Shown piece after piece: positions 1-6,477 of a stretch of DNA of 8,542 bases. The position numbers and the translations under genes were made by a program. Source of the DNA: Chloroflexota bacterium (lineage in GTDB: Bacteria; Chloroflexota; Anaerolineae; Caldilineales; Caldilineaceae); contig JACQGT010000686.1 in assembly GCA_016199425.1 (NCBI GenBank), positions 1-8,542 of the forward strand, written 5' to 3'. The notes beneath the pieces are model-generated. The model saw nothing but the letters and a program-made list of their open reading frames with translations. It was not told the origin of the DNA and ran no database searches. Each line of letters begins with the position of its first letter. The stretch's first letter is position 1.

Positions 1-1
1 G

Positions 2-556
2 GGCTATACTGTGGCCGACTACCGGGCGCTGGTGGCGCGCATCCGGCAGATCATCCCCAACGTTGCTATCAACACGGACATTATTGTGGGCTTCTGTGGC
101 GAGAGCGCCGAGCAGTTCGACGACACCTACGAACTCCTGGCCGAGCTGAAGCTGGACAAGACCCATCTGGCCCGTTACAGCCCCCGCCCCGGCACAGTCT
201 CCGAGCGGCGGATGTTGGACGATGTGGCCGACGAGGAGAAGGTGCGCCGTCACCGGCTTCTGGAGGAATTGCAGGAGCGGGTCTGCGCCGAAATCAACGC
301 ATCCCTGCTGGGCGAGACGAAGGAAATTCTGGTGGAAGGGCTGCACAAAGGCAAGTGGCGCGGGCGCACCCGGCAGAACAAACTCGTCTTTGTGGAGAGC
401 AGTCTGAACCTGCGCGGGCGGCTGATCGAAGCCCAGATCACCTGGACCGGGCCGTGGAGTATGCAGGGCCGCTTTGTGCGGGATGTCTCGCCGGAAGGGG
501 AACGGGTGGGCGCGCAGCCAGAGACGTTTGGGCTGGAGATTCCCCTCAGCGCATAA
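2..556 (+). CDS. miaB: tRNA-2-methylthio-N6-dimethylallyladenosine synthase MiaB, 3' part
   Basis: C-terminal 184 residues of a radical-SAM methylthiotransferase; the N-terminal domain and the radical-SAM CxxxCxxC cluster lie before the window. MiaB adds a methylthio group at C2 of i6A37 next to the anticodon of tRNAs reading UNN codons, using two Fe-S clusters and SAM. Visible evidence: the end of the radical-SAM barrel (NTDIIVGF at visible residues 24-31, then the typical LDKTHLARYSPRPGT at about 51-65), a helical linker, and a C-terminal TRAM RNA-binding domain at about 103-168 (HKGKWRGRTRQNKLVF, ending near WTGPWSMQGR). LARYSPRPGT and the TRAM sequence favour MiaB over RimO or MtaB. The first full codon is base 2 (reading G-Y-T-V); the GTG at 11 is internal, not a start. 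Oddity: the usual GFPGE is GFCGE here (Cys at visible residue 32). The TAA stop abuts a block of CGTA repeats. Confidence 0.93.
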   Translation, partial: GYTVADYRALVARIRQIIPNVAINTDIIVGFCGESAEQFDDTYELLAELKLDKTHLARYSPRPGTVSERRMLDDVADEEKVRRHRLLEELQERVCAEINASLLGETKEILVEGLHKGKWRGRTRQNKLVFVESSLNLRGRLIEAQITWTGPWSMQGRFVRDVSPEGERVGAQPETFGLEIPLSA

Positions 557-563
557 AATTTCG

Positions 564-775
564 TATTGCGTATTTCGTACCTCGTAAGTAGTGGGTGTCG
601 CAGCCGCCAGCCAAATGACCGCGAATAGAAGGAGTGCGCGAATAGTTGGTTGGGCCCAAATAACCCTGTGAAACGCGATTCGTGAAAAGGCCGTCTGTCC
701 TCACGTTTCATCGATAGATAGCCAAGATGGAAAGCACCAGTACGTCACTACTTACGCAATACGAAATATGCAATA
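564..775. repeat. Inverted pair of 30-nt CGTA-type repeats flanking 152 nt
   Basis: The arm at 564-593 and the reverse complement of 746-775 match at 26 of 30 positions, and the inner 11 bases (CGTAAGTAGTG) are identical. Each arm is built of 7-nt units ending in CGTA (TTTCGTA, TTGCGTA, CCTCGTA); the left array begins directly after the miaB stop, near 558. The 152 nt inside have no convincing ORF; they contain GCGAATAG twice (621-628 and 638-645). The layout resembles a small non-autonomous element with terminal inverted repeats, but I see no target-site duplication. Two independent members of a dispersed iterated repeat in opposite orientations is the simpler reading. Confidence 0.6.
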
Positions 776-792
776 GCATGACCGCCCAACCC

Positions 793-820
793 CTAACTCA
801 GAACTCCTAACTCCTATCCT
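793..820. repeat. AACTC heptamer block upstream of the CaCA transporter
   Basis: Four contiguous 7-nt units, CTAACTC, AGAACTC, CTAACTC and CTATCCT, the last one degenerate, end four bases before the ATG at 825. The same family forms the long hairpin at 6359-6427. The block occupies the place where a Shine-Dalgarno sequence would be, so the downstream gene has none that is obvious. Confidence 0.65.
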
Positions 821-824
821 CCCA

Positions 825-1823
825 ATGAACCCATTTCTTCTCAACACACTTCTCTTCCTCGCCGGATTTGTCTTTCTCACCGGCGGCGCGGAGTTTCTGG
901 TGCGGGGCGCCAGCCGCTTTGCCGTGCGTCTGAATGTTCCTCTCGTCGTCATCGGTCTGACAATCGTCGCCTTTGGCACAAGCCTGCCCGAACTGCTGGT
1001 CAGCCTCATCGCCAATTTGGAAGGGGGATCAACAGCGGATATCTCCATCGGCAATGTGGTGGGCAGCAATATCGCCAATCTGGCCCTGATTCTGGGGTTA
1101 GTGGCGGTGCTGCGACCGGTCAGCGTGGAGCGCAAACTGCTCTTTCGGGAATACCCGTTGATGCTGGCCGTCTCTCTCGGCTTCTGGGCGATGGCCTGGG
1201 ATGGGAACATCAGCCAACTGGAAGGGGTGCTGCTCTTTCTGGGGTTGATCGGATTTACGATTTACAGCTATACTTCCAGCCGGACACTGCCCGCGGAGGA
1301 GCAGGCCGAGGCGCTTGAGTATGTGGAAGATGTGCTGGAAGCCACCAAAGGCGTCACGTCTAGCGCGCTATTTCGGGATTTGGGTTTTGTGGTGATCGGT
1401 ATTACCGGACTGCTGATGGGGGCCAATTGGCTGGTTGATTCGGCCACTTTTATGGCCCGCTATTTTGGTATCAGCGAACTGGTCATCGGCTTGACGGTCG
1501 TGGCCCTGGGCACAAGCCTGCCCGAACTGGCAACTTCTGTGGTGGCGATTCTGCGCAAAGAGGGCGACATCGCTTTGGGCAATCTGGTGGGGAGCAATCT
1601 GTTCAATATCCTGGCGATTGTGGGCATTACTGCTCTGGTCAAACCCCTGCCCGCACCTCTGGCTATGCGCACCTTCGACTTTCCGGTTATGCTGGTGATC
1701 TCCCTGTTGCCATTGGTACTGGTTCTGCCCAGACCCCACGTGATGAATCGTTGGAACGGGGCTGTCATGCTTCTGCTCTATCTGGCTTATACAGGCTGGG
1801 TTCTTGTGGCGGGATCGATGTAA
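825..1823 (+). CDS. Calcium/sodium antiporter, CaCA family (YrbG-like)
   Basis: 332-residue integral membrane protein of the Ca2+:cation antiporter superfamily, likely exchanging Na+ (or H+) for Ca2+ across the cytoplasmic membrane. It has the family's internal duplication. Repeat alpha-1 has GLTIVAFGTSLPEL at residues 44-57 and GNVVGSNIAN at 76-85; alpha-2 has GLTVVALGTSLPEL at 222-235 and GNLVGSNLFN at 252-261. E56 and E234 correspond to the ion-binding glutamates of this family. About ten hydrophobic segments are visible (roughly 6-26, 37-60, 72-98, 107-125, 130-150, 184-205, 215-240, 250-272, 284-302, 311-331), with an acidic cytoplasmic-type loop at 153-180. Length fits YrbG-type proteins of about 325 residues. 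The ATG gives the expected N-terminus but lacks a clear Shine-Dalgarno, following an AACTC repeat directly. The next gene starts 93 nt downstream with no hairpin between. The transported ion pair cannot be settled from sequence. Confidence 0.92.
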   Translation: MNPFLLNTLLFLAGFVFLTGGAEFLVRGASRFAVRLNVPLVVIGLTIVAFGTSLPELLVSLIANLEGGSTADISIGNVVGSNIANLALILGLVAVLRPVSVERKLLFREYPLMLAVSLGFWAMAWDGNISQLEGVLLFLGLIGFTIYSYTSSRTLPAEEQAEALEYVEDVLEATKGVTSSALFRDLGFVVIGITGLLMGANWLVDSATFMARYFGISELVIGLTVVALGTSLPELATSVVAILRKEGDIALGNLVGSNLFNILAIVGITALVKPLPAPLAMRTFDFPVMLVISLLPLVLVLPRPHVMNRWNGAVMLLLYLAYTGWVLVAGSM

Positions 1824-1908
1824 GGGTGTTGCGTGCTGATCCACGCCAAAACAGATGAAAACGAGCAGCAATCCGTACATTCTGTGATCGGTGTTCTATT
1901 TTCAGGGC

Positions 1909-1914
1909 GAGGAG
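1909..1914 (+). promoter_or_regulatory. Ribosome binding site deciding the start of the secreted protein
   Basis: GAGGAG lies 2 nt before the ATG at 1917 and 5 nt before a second in-frame ATG at 1920. It places the start here rather than at GTG 1833, whose extra 28 residues are hydrophilic and would bury the signal sequence. Spacing slightly favours 1920. Confidence 0.6.
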
Positions 1915-1916
1915 AA

Positions 1917-3680
1917 ATGATGACGAAACGAATCCAAACGATACCCTTTGTGCGTCCGTTGGAATGGGTGATGCTCTTGGTGGCTGCCTTTGCTTTGATT
2001 CTGGCCCTGGAGCCGAGCCGAGGTATGGCCGCGCCGGGTAAACAGACCTCGCCTTTAGCTACCGCCACCTCCGCTGTTTCGCCGCTGGGTTCGCCTCTCA
2101 GCACACCGACGCCCACCGCCACTTCGCCTATGCCGCCCACGAGTGAGCCTCCTGCCAACATCCAAAACTGGCCGACGGCCACGCCCACCGCCTATCCATT
2201 GGCAGTGCAGGCGGCGTTTGACAGCCTGACTGGCGACGACACTCTGGGCATCGCTGTTCTTGAGTTTTCTGCTCGGCTTCTGGTGGACGATCCGGTCACC
2301 GGAGATGAGTTGACAGCCGTCCGCCTGACCGATCCCTCCACGGCTACGACCTACTGGCTGCGTGCCACAGGTGATGGTGACGCGGCCCTCCTGCCCGATT
2401 TTAGCGATGAAGCGTTGGCGCTACTGGCCCAGACCGAAAAGGTGGATGTGGCTGACCTTCAGTTTGCGTATGCCTTCTATATCCCCTTTCCCTTCACCCG
2501 CCAGATACTCTGGCTGGGACAGGTATCCAATACGAAGAATGGCACGCAATATAGTATCGCTCTGGACCTGGCCGGTGAAGAGGTGAACCAGGCCGTGGCC
2601 GCGGAGGCCGAAGCCGCGGTTGTGCTCGACTACTGTGGGGCAATCGATGTTTCGCTCTGTGTGGAGATTCTCTACGCGGCCGAGGGTGACGCGTCCAATG
2701 CGCTGCTGGTGGTGAAGGAAGAGGGCGATCCAGAGCCGATCATCGCTTTCCTGGATGATCTCCAGGTACTCTATGAACAGGACGAGGAGAGCTTCTACTT
2801 CCGCCTGGAGAACGATACTTTGCGGGAACTGGCCCAGTTGGAAGAGATCGAGACCCTGCAAAAAAATTATCCCGACGAAGTGCGTCCCCTGGACAGCAAT
2901 CTGGTCATCGGTCTGATTGAGCAGTCCGGCGCGCTTTCTCTGACGCTGGAAAGTCAGAAAGCGTATCCCCTGCTCACCTACCGGGTGGAGGCAACGCTGG
3001 AGCGGGTGGAGATTACCCAGACCCAGAGCATTACCCTCCTGGCACAAATCGACGGCATTTTTGCCCCAGCCTCTGGACAGTCCAGCCTGTCCCCAGCCAC
3101 AGGCGCACTGGCTCTGGGCAAATTGAACGGTCGTTACAATCTGGCGTTGACCTACACCGACCCGGTGCGGGGTGCTGATCTGCTCGACACCTATCTGCTG
3201 ATTGTGAGCGACGGACGGGCTGTCATCCGCCCCAGCGCAACTGCCTTTACCTGGCCGAAATATACGACCTGGCTGCGTCTGCCCGGCAATGCCATCTGGT
3301 TTGTGGTCCAGGCGCGCAGCGTTGACGGCGATGGCACAGCCATCGCTGGCGACCCGGACGACTTTGCGACAAAGGCCGCCGCCTTCTACGACGACATTGC
3401 CGGCCTGCGGGCACGGGATCTGAGCCTGGCCGAAGGCGTCTACACCAACGCTCTCTTTGTGCCCCCCTGGCCCACCTGGCAGATTCCCGACGGGGAATTG
3501 GTGCGGATTCCGGTCAGCGACAACCACTCGTATCTGTTCAAATGGCCGGCGATCCGTTACTTCACCTACACCGGGCCATTGGACGCCGTCGCAGAGGTAA
3601 TCACAGAACATTGTGTGGACGAAGTAGCCATTGTCGGCTATACAGCCAACGGCGACCTACTGGATGTGTGCCAGCCATAG
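1917..3680 (+). CDS. Secreted or membrane-anchored protein of unknown function with Pro/Thr/Ser-rich linker
   Basis: I do not recognise a family for this 587-residue protein. Basic residues near the N-terminus (K4, R5, R13) and a hydrophobic stretch at about 16-33 form a signal peptide or membrane anchor; SRGMAAPG at 34-41 offers a possible signal peptidase I site after A38 or A39. There is no lipobox cysteine. Residues 41-95 are a low-complexity Ser/Thr/Pro linker of the kind that tethers extracellular domains. The rest (about 96-587) is acidic and looks globular, with many beta-strand-like stretches and a Glu/Leu-rich helical segment at about 284-315. It has four cysteines (C240, C248, C566, C585), enough for two disulfides in an exported protein. 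No enzyme motif, transmembrane helix or sorting signal is visible in the body. The stop is followed immediately by a 23-bp hairpin. It sits between a CaCA transporter and a histidine phosphatase, which gives no functional hint. Export is fairly sure; function is unknown. Confidence 0.85.
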   Translation: MMTKRIQTIPFVRPLEWVMLLVAAFALILALEPSRGMAAPGKQTSPLATATSAVSPLGSPLSTPTPTATSPMPPTSEPPANIQNWPTATPTAYPLAVQAAFDSLTGDDTLGIAVLEFSARLLVDDPVTGDELTAVRLTDPSTATTYWLRATGDGDAALLPDFSDEALALLAQTEKVDVADLQFAYAFYIPFPFTRQILWLGQVSNTKNGTQYSIALDLAGEEVNQAVAAEAEAAVVLDYCGAIDVSLCVEILYAAEGDASNALLVVKEEGDPEPIIAFLDDLQVLYEQDEESFYFRLENDTLRELAQLEEIETLQKNYPDEVRPLDSNLVIGLIEQSGALSLTLESQKAYPLLTYRVEATLERVEITQTQSITLLAQIDGIFAPASGQSSLSPATGALALGKLNGRYNLALTYTDPVRGADLLDTYLLIVSDGRAVIRPSATAFTWPKYTTWLRLPGNAIWFVVQARSVDGDGTAIAGDPDDFATKAAAFYDDIAGLRARDLSLAEGVYTNALFVPPWPTWQIPDGELVRIPVSDNHSYLFKWPAIRYFTYTGPLDAVAEVITEHCVDEVAIVGYTANGDLLDVCQP

Positions 3681-3741
3681 AACCAATCAACCAATGAACC
3701 AATCAACTGTAAACGCGCTGATTGGTTCATTGGTTGATTGG
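3681..3741. repeat. Perfect 23-bp hairpin built of CCAAT-type 8-mers
   Basis: The arm at 3683-3705 is the exact reverse complement of 3719-3741, with a 13-nt loop between. The left side consists of 8-nt units AACCAATC, AACCAATG and AACCAATC, starting on the first base after the stop codon at 3678-3680. There is no T-run after the right arm, so it is not a standard intrinsic terminator, though such a hairpin could block 3' exonucleases or reduce read-through. It ends 21 nt before the next start codon. Confidence 0.85.
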
Positions 3742-3751
3742 CTGCATCCCA

Positions 3752-3756
3752 AAGGA
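3752..3756 (+). promoter_or_regulatory. Ribosome binding site of the histidine phosphatase
   Basis: AAGGA with a 6-nt spacer to the ATG at 3763. It supports that start over the in-frame ATG at 3631, which would overlap the previous gene and translate the hairpin. Confidence 0.65.
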
Positions 3757-3762
3757 CCGCGT

Positions 3763-4452
3763 ATGTCTTCCCCTACCGACACGAGCGCAGAACTCTGGCT
3801 GATTCGCCACGGGGAGAGCATCGGTAACCGGGACAGAATTTATCAGGGGCAGAATGATTTACCCCTCTCCCATGAGGGCCATCAGCAAGCGGCGCTGCTG
3901 GCTGCACGGTTGGCTGGCCTGCATCTGCTCCAGCCTTTCTCCGCTATCTACTCCAGTGATCTGCAACGGGCCTGGCAGACGGCTGTTCCCTGCGCCCAGG
4001 CCATAAACCTCCCCATTCAGCCCAGCACCGGCCTGCGCGAGATCGACGTGGGGGCCTGGTCCGGGCTGACCTTTGGGGAGATTCAGCGCCGCTTCCCAGA
4101 GGAGTGGGCGGCTTCCTATCCGGTGATGGACCCGGAGCGGGTGCGGGGCGGCGGCGAAAGTTACCGGCAGGCCCAACAACGAACGATTGCCGCCCTCTGT
4201 GAAATTGTGGCCGCCCATCCCGGCGAACGGGTGCTGGTTTTTTTTCACGGCGGGGTCTTGCAGGCGGTCTTGACCCACGTGCTGCAAGTCCCCCTCCCCA
4301 ACAAACGTTTTCTGCACACAGCCAACACATCTATCTCTCGCCTGCGCCTGATAACGAGCAACCGCGCTCTGACCGGTCTGGTGTTGGGGATGAATGACAT
4401 TGCCCATCTGGAACAGAGTGGGCGGAGTCTCGCCAGCGTCGGTCCAGAATAG
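3763..4452 (+). CDS. Histidine phosphatase family protein (phosphoglycerate mutase superfamily)
   Basis: 229-residue cytoplasmic protein of histidine phosphatase branch 1. Catalysis in this family goes through a phosphohistidine. The motif LIRHGES at residues 13-19 carries the nucleophile H16 with R15; SSDLQRAWQT at 64-73 gives the second conserved arginine R69; LREIDVGAWSGLT at 91-103 gives the acid/base E93; and FFHGGVL at 161-167 gives the second catalytic histidine H162. All core residues are present, so it should be active. The length and the short loop after the first motif fit cofactor-independent phosphatases of the CobC/PhoE/GpmB-like group rather than true dPGM glycolytic mutases of about 250 residues. 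The substrate cannot be told; alpha-ribazole phosphate, sugar phosphates or broad specificity are all possible, and no cobalamin genes are nearby. The chosen start follows a hairpin and has a good AAGGA. A small hairpin begins two bases after the stop. Confidence 0.92.
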   Translation: MSSPTDTSAELWLIRHGESIGNRDRIYQGQNDLPLSHEGHQQAALLAARLAGLHLLQPFSAIYSSDLQRAWQTAVPCAQAINLPIQPSTGLREIDVGAWSGLTFGEIQRRFPEEWAASYPVMDPERVRGGGESYRQAQQRTIAALCEIVAAHPGERVLVFFHGGVLQAVLTHVLQVPLPNKRFLHTANTSISRLRLITSNRALTGLVLGMNDIAHLEQSGRSLASVGPE

Positions 4453-4454
4453 CC

Positions 4455-4473
4455 TGTCCTGAAAATAAGGACA
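4455..4473. other. Small hairpin after the phosphatase gene
   Basis: TGTCCT at 4455-4460 pairs perfectly with AGGACA at 4468-4473 across a 7-nt A-rich loop, two bases after the stop codon. A run of six T lies at 4498-4503, about 25 nt further on, too far for a textbook intrinsic terminator. ACGGAT occurs at 4473-4478 and again at 4489-4494, suggesting a decayed iterated repeat. Confidence 0.45.
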
Positions 4474-4506
4474 CGGATAACAGAATTTACGGATTTGTTT
4501 TTTCGT

Positions 4507-4534
4507 CTTGCCACCTTCGACCTGCCACCTGCAA
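4507..4534. repeat. CCTGCCA-type heptamer block upstream of the first ABC gene
   Basis: Four contiguous 7-nt units: CTTGCCA, CCTTCGA, CCTGCCA and CCTGCAA. The block ends five bases before the GGAGG ribosome binding site. It is a different word from the other repeat families in the window but has the same unit length. Confidence 0.55.
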
Positions 4535-4539
4535 CCCTT

Positions 4540-4544
4540 GGAGG
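4540..4544 (+). promoter_or_regulatory. Ribosome binding site of the first ABC subunit
   Basis: GGAGG with a 5-nt spacer to the ATG at 4550. It fixes the start there rather than at the in-frame TTG at 4508, whose extra residues would be translated from the heptamer block. Confidence 0.75.
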
Positions 4545-4549
4545 CCCCT

Positions 4550-6364
4550 ATGCCCGGTCTGCGCAAAGTCTTCCCCTATATGCGACCCTACAGTTGGATG
4601 GTCGTGCTGGGCTTCATCACAACGATCCTGCCTGTGCTGATGGAGTTGGTGACGCCGGCCATGCTACGGGTGATCATCGACGAGGGCATCCGGGCGGGCA
4701 ATATGGGGCGCATCTGGTATGGGGCCGGGATGATGCTGGCCGCGGCCATTGTGGGCGCGGTCACAACCATCGGCCAGGGCATCGCCCGGGCCCAGATTTC
4801 CCAGGGCATCGCCTATGACCTGCGCAACAAACTCTTTCGCCACATCCAGAGCTTCTCCTTTGCCAATCTGGACCAGGCCCAGACCGGCCAACTGATGACC
4901 CGCATCTCCAGCGATGTGGATGTGGTGCGGATGTTCCTCAGTGCGGGGCTGGCCCTGCTCATCCGCTCGCTGCTGATGATTATGGGCAGTGTCGCGCTGA
5001 TGGTGACCATCGACTGGCAGCTTTCCCTCTGGATGTTTGCTACGTTGACGCTGGCGGCTGTCATCATCCGGGTATTTCTGAGAGCGGCGTCGCCCCTCTT
5101 TTCTGCCGTGCAGCAGCGGCTGGGCAGTCTCAACACAACTGTCCAGGAGACGCTAGCCGGGATTCGGGTGGTGAAGGCGTATGTGCGTGAGCAGCATACG
5201 ATTGAGCGCTTTGCCGAGAGCAACGTTTCGTATATGGAGAAGAACATTCAGGTCGGGCGCTATCTGGCCCTGGTTTTGCCCGCGCTGCTGGTGTTGACCA
5301 ATGTGGGGACGACGCTGATTATCTGGCAGGGCGGGCTGGATGTGATCGGTGGGCGCTTGAGTCTGGGCGAACTGGTGGCCCTGAGCAACTATCTGCTGAT
5401 CGGAATGTCGCCCCTGCTGCTGTTGAGCAACATTTTGTCGATGGTTTCCAGGGCCGAGGCGTCGGCCAGGCGGCTGGCGGAAACGCTGGAAATCCGGCCT
5501 GCCATTCAGCCGCCGGCCACGGCCCGCCGCCCGGAGATCGTGCGGGGTGGGGTGGAGTTCGAGAATGTGGCTTTTCACTATACCGGTTCACGCAAACCTG
5601 CCCCCGGCCAGTTCGGGCTGAACGGTGCGGGCGGCTCGGCCAATGGCACAAACAGCGGGCGCAATGGCGAGCGGCCCGTGGGTGAAGAGGTGCTGGACGG
5701 GGTGAGCTTCCGGGTGGCAGCGGGCCAGAAGGTAGCGCTGATGGGCGTGACCGGCGCAGGCAAAAGCTCGCTGATCAATCTCATCCCCCGTTTCTACGAC
5801 GTGACCGGCGGGCGCATCTGCGTGGACGGGGTGGATGTGCGCGAATGGAGTCCGCCGGAGTTGCGCAAACGCATCGGCGTCGTCCTGCAGGAGAATACCC
5901 TTTTCACGGGCAGTGTGCGCCACAATATCGCCTATGGCAAGCCCAGCGCGTCTATGGCAGAGGTGGAGGCAGCGGCCCGCGCAGCCCAGGCCCATGACTT
6001 TATCATGCGTCTGCCCGATGGCTACGAGAGCGTTGTGGAAAGCCGGGGGGACAACTTCTCCGGCGGCCAGAAGCAGCGCATCGCCATTGCCCGCGCCCTG
6101 CTCACCAGACCGGCCATCCTCCTGTTGGACGACAGCACCAGCGCGGTGGACCTGGAAACCGAAGTACGCATCCAGGACGCGCTGGCCGAGCTTCTGGCCG
6201 GGACTACAACCTTTCTGGTGGCCCAGCGCATCAGCAGCGTTCTCGACGCCGATCAGATTTTGATCCTGGACGAGGGCAAAATCGCCGGGCAGGGAACCCA
6301 CGCCGAGTTGCTGGAAACGAATGAAATTTACCGAGAAATTTATCGCTCCCAATTTGGAAGTTAG
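4550..6364 (+). CDS. ABC exporter half-transporter, degenerate-site subunit (TM287-like)
   Basis: 604-residue type IV ABC exporter half: an N-terminal six-helix domain (helices near 16-36, 56-76, 131-151, 155-177, 240-260, 275-298) followed by an ATPase domain from about 333. Motifs: A-loop Y344, Walker A GVTGAGKS at 399-406, Q-loop Q447, signature FSGGQ at 503-507, Walker B ILLLD at 523-527. Two catalytic residues are replaced: D528 stands where the Walker B glutamate should be, and Q559 (VAQR) where the H-loop histidine should be. The same pair of changes marks TM287, the degenerate half of the TM287/288 heterodimer, and the C-terminal YREIYRSQFG also resembles TM287. It therefore probably pairs with the next gene product to export hydrophobic drugs, lipids or peptides, substrate unknown. 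Odd feature: a Gly/Asn-rich insertion of about 30 residues (345-379) sits between the A-loop tyrosine and strand EEVLDGVSF. The TAG stop lies inside the following hairpin repeat. Confidence 0.95.
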   Translation: MPGLRKVFPYMRPYSWMVVLGFITTILPVLMELVTPAMLRVIIDEGIRAGNMGRIWYGAGMMLAAAIVGAVTTIGQGIARAQISQGIAYDLRNKLFRHIQSFSFANLDQAQTGQLMTRISSDVDVVRMFLSAGLALLIRSLLMIMGSVALMVTIDWQLSLWMFATLTLAAVIIRVFLRAASPLFSAVQQRLGSLNTTVQETLAGIRVVKAYVREQHTIERFAESNVSYMEKNIQVGRYLALVLPALLVLTNVGTTLIIWQGGLDVIGGRLSLGELVALSNYLLIGMSPLLLLSNILSMVSRAEASARRLAETLEIRPAIQPPATARRPEIVRGGVEFENVAFHYTGSRKPAPGQFGLNGAGGSANGTNSGRNGERPVGEEVLDGVSFRVAAGQKVALMGVTGAGKSSLINLIPRFYDVTGGRICVDGVDVREWSPPELRKRIGVVLQENTLFTGSVRHNIAYGKPSASMAEVEAAARAAQAHDFIMRLPDGYESVVESRGDNFSGGQKQRIAIARALLTRPAILLLDDSTSAVDLETEVRIQDALAELLAGTTTFLVAQRISSVLDADQILILDEGKIAGQGTHAELLETNEIYREIYRSQFGS

Positions 6365-6435
6365 GAGTTAGGAGTTCAGAGTTAGGTCGTGCTTGACGGC
6401 CTAACTCTGAACTCCTAACTCCTAACTCGCAACTC
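6359..6435. repeat. Perfect 28-bp hairpin of AGTTAGG heptamers between the two ABC genes
   Basis: The arm at 6359-6386 is the exact reverse complement of 6400-6427, with a 13-nt loop; the right side continues as one more degenerate unit to 6435. Each arm is exactly four 7-nt units, AGTTAGG in three copies and AGTTCAG in one. The stop codon of the upstream gene (6362-6364) is part of the left arm, so the last Ser codon and the stop come from the repeat. There is no T-run after it. The same family occurs at 793-820. Confidence 0.9.
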
Positions 6436-6477
6436 ATACCCCCAACCTTTATCGCAGAACAGAGAGAACATCCACCC

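Noticed and set aside
594..745. tRNA or small RNA gene in the gap after miaB
   Set aside because: No cloverleaf, T-loop GTTC motif in the right context, or promoter-terminator pair could be found by eye.
1833..1916. GTG-started N-terminal extension of the secreted protein
   Set aside because: No ribosome binding site before 1833, and a 28-residue hydrophilic leader would precede the signal sequence; GAGGAG lies just before the ATG pair at 1917/1920.
2421..3611. Long antisense open frame of 396 codons opposite the secreted protein gene
   Set aside because: It is a codon-bias shadow of the sense gene: the translation is rich in Gln, His and Gly with no motif, and the sense frame has a signal peptide, linker and good ribosome binding site.
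3681..3741. CRISPR array or intrinsic terminator
   Set aside because: Units are 8 nt without spacers, so not CRISPR; no T-run follows the stem, so not a standard intrinsic terminator.
3631..3762. ATG-started extension of the histidine phosphatase
   Set aside because: It would overlap the previous gene by 50 nt and translate the whole hairpin; the RHG motif sits at the usual distance from the ATG at 3763.
5588..6352. Antisense open frame of 254 codons over the first ABC ATPase domain, and a similar one at 7339-8220
   Set aside because: Both lie opposite strongly conserved ATPase motifs and have unusual composition without family resemblance; they mirror the GC-rich third positions of the real genes.
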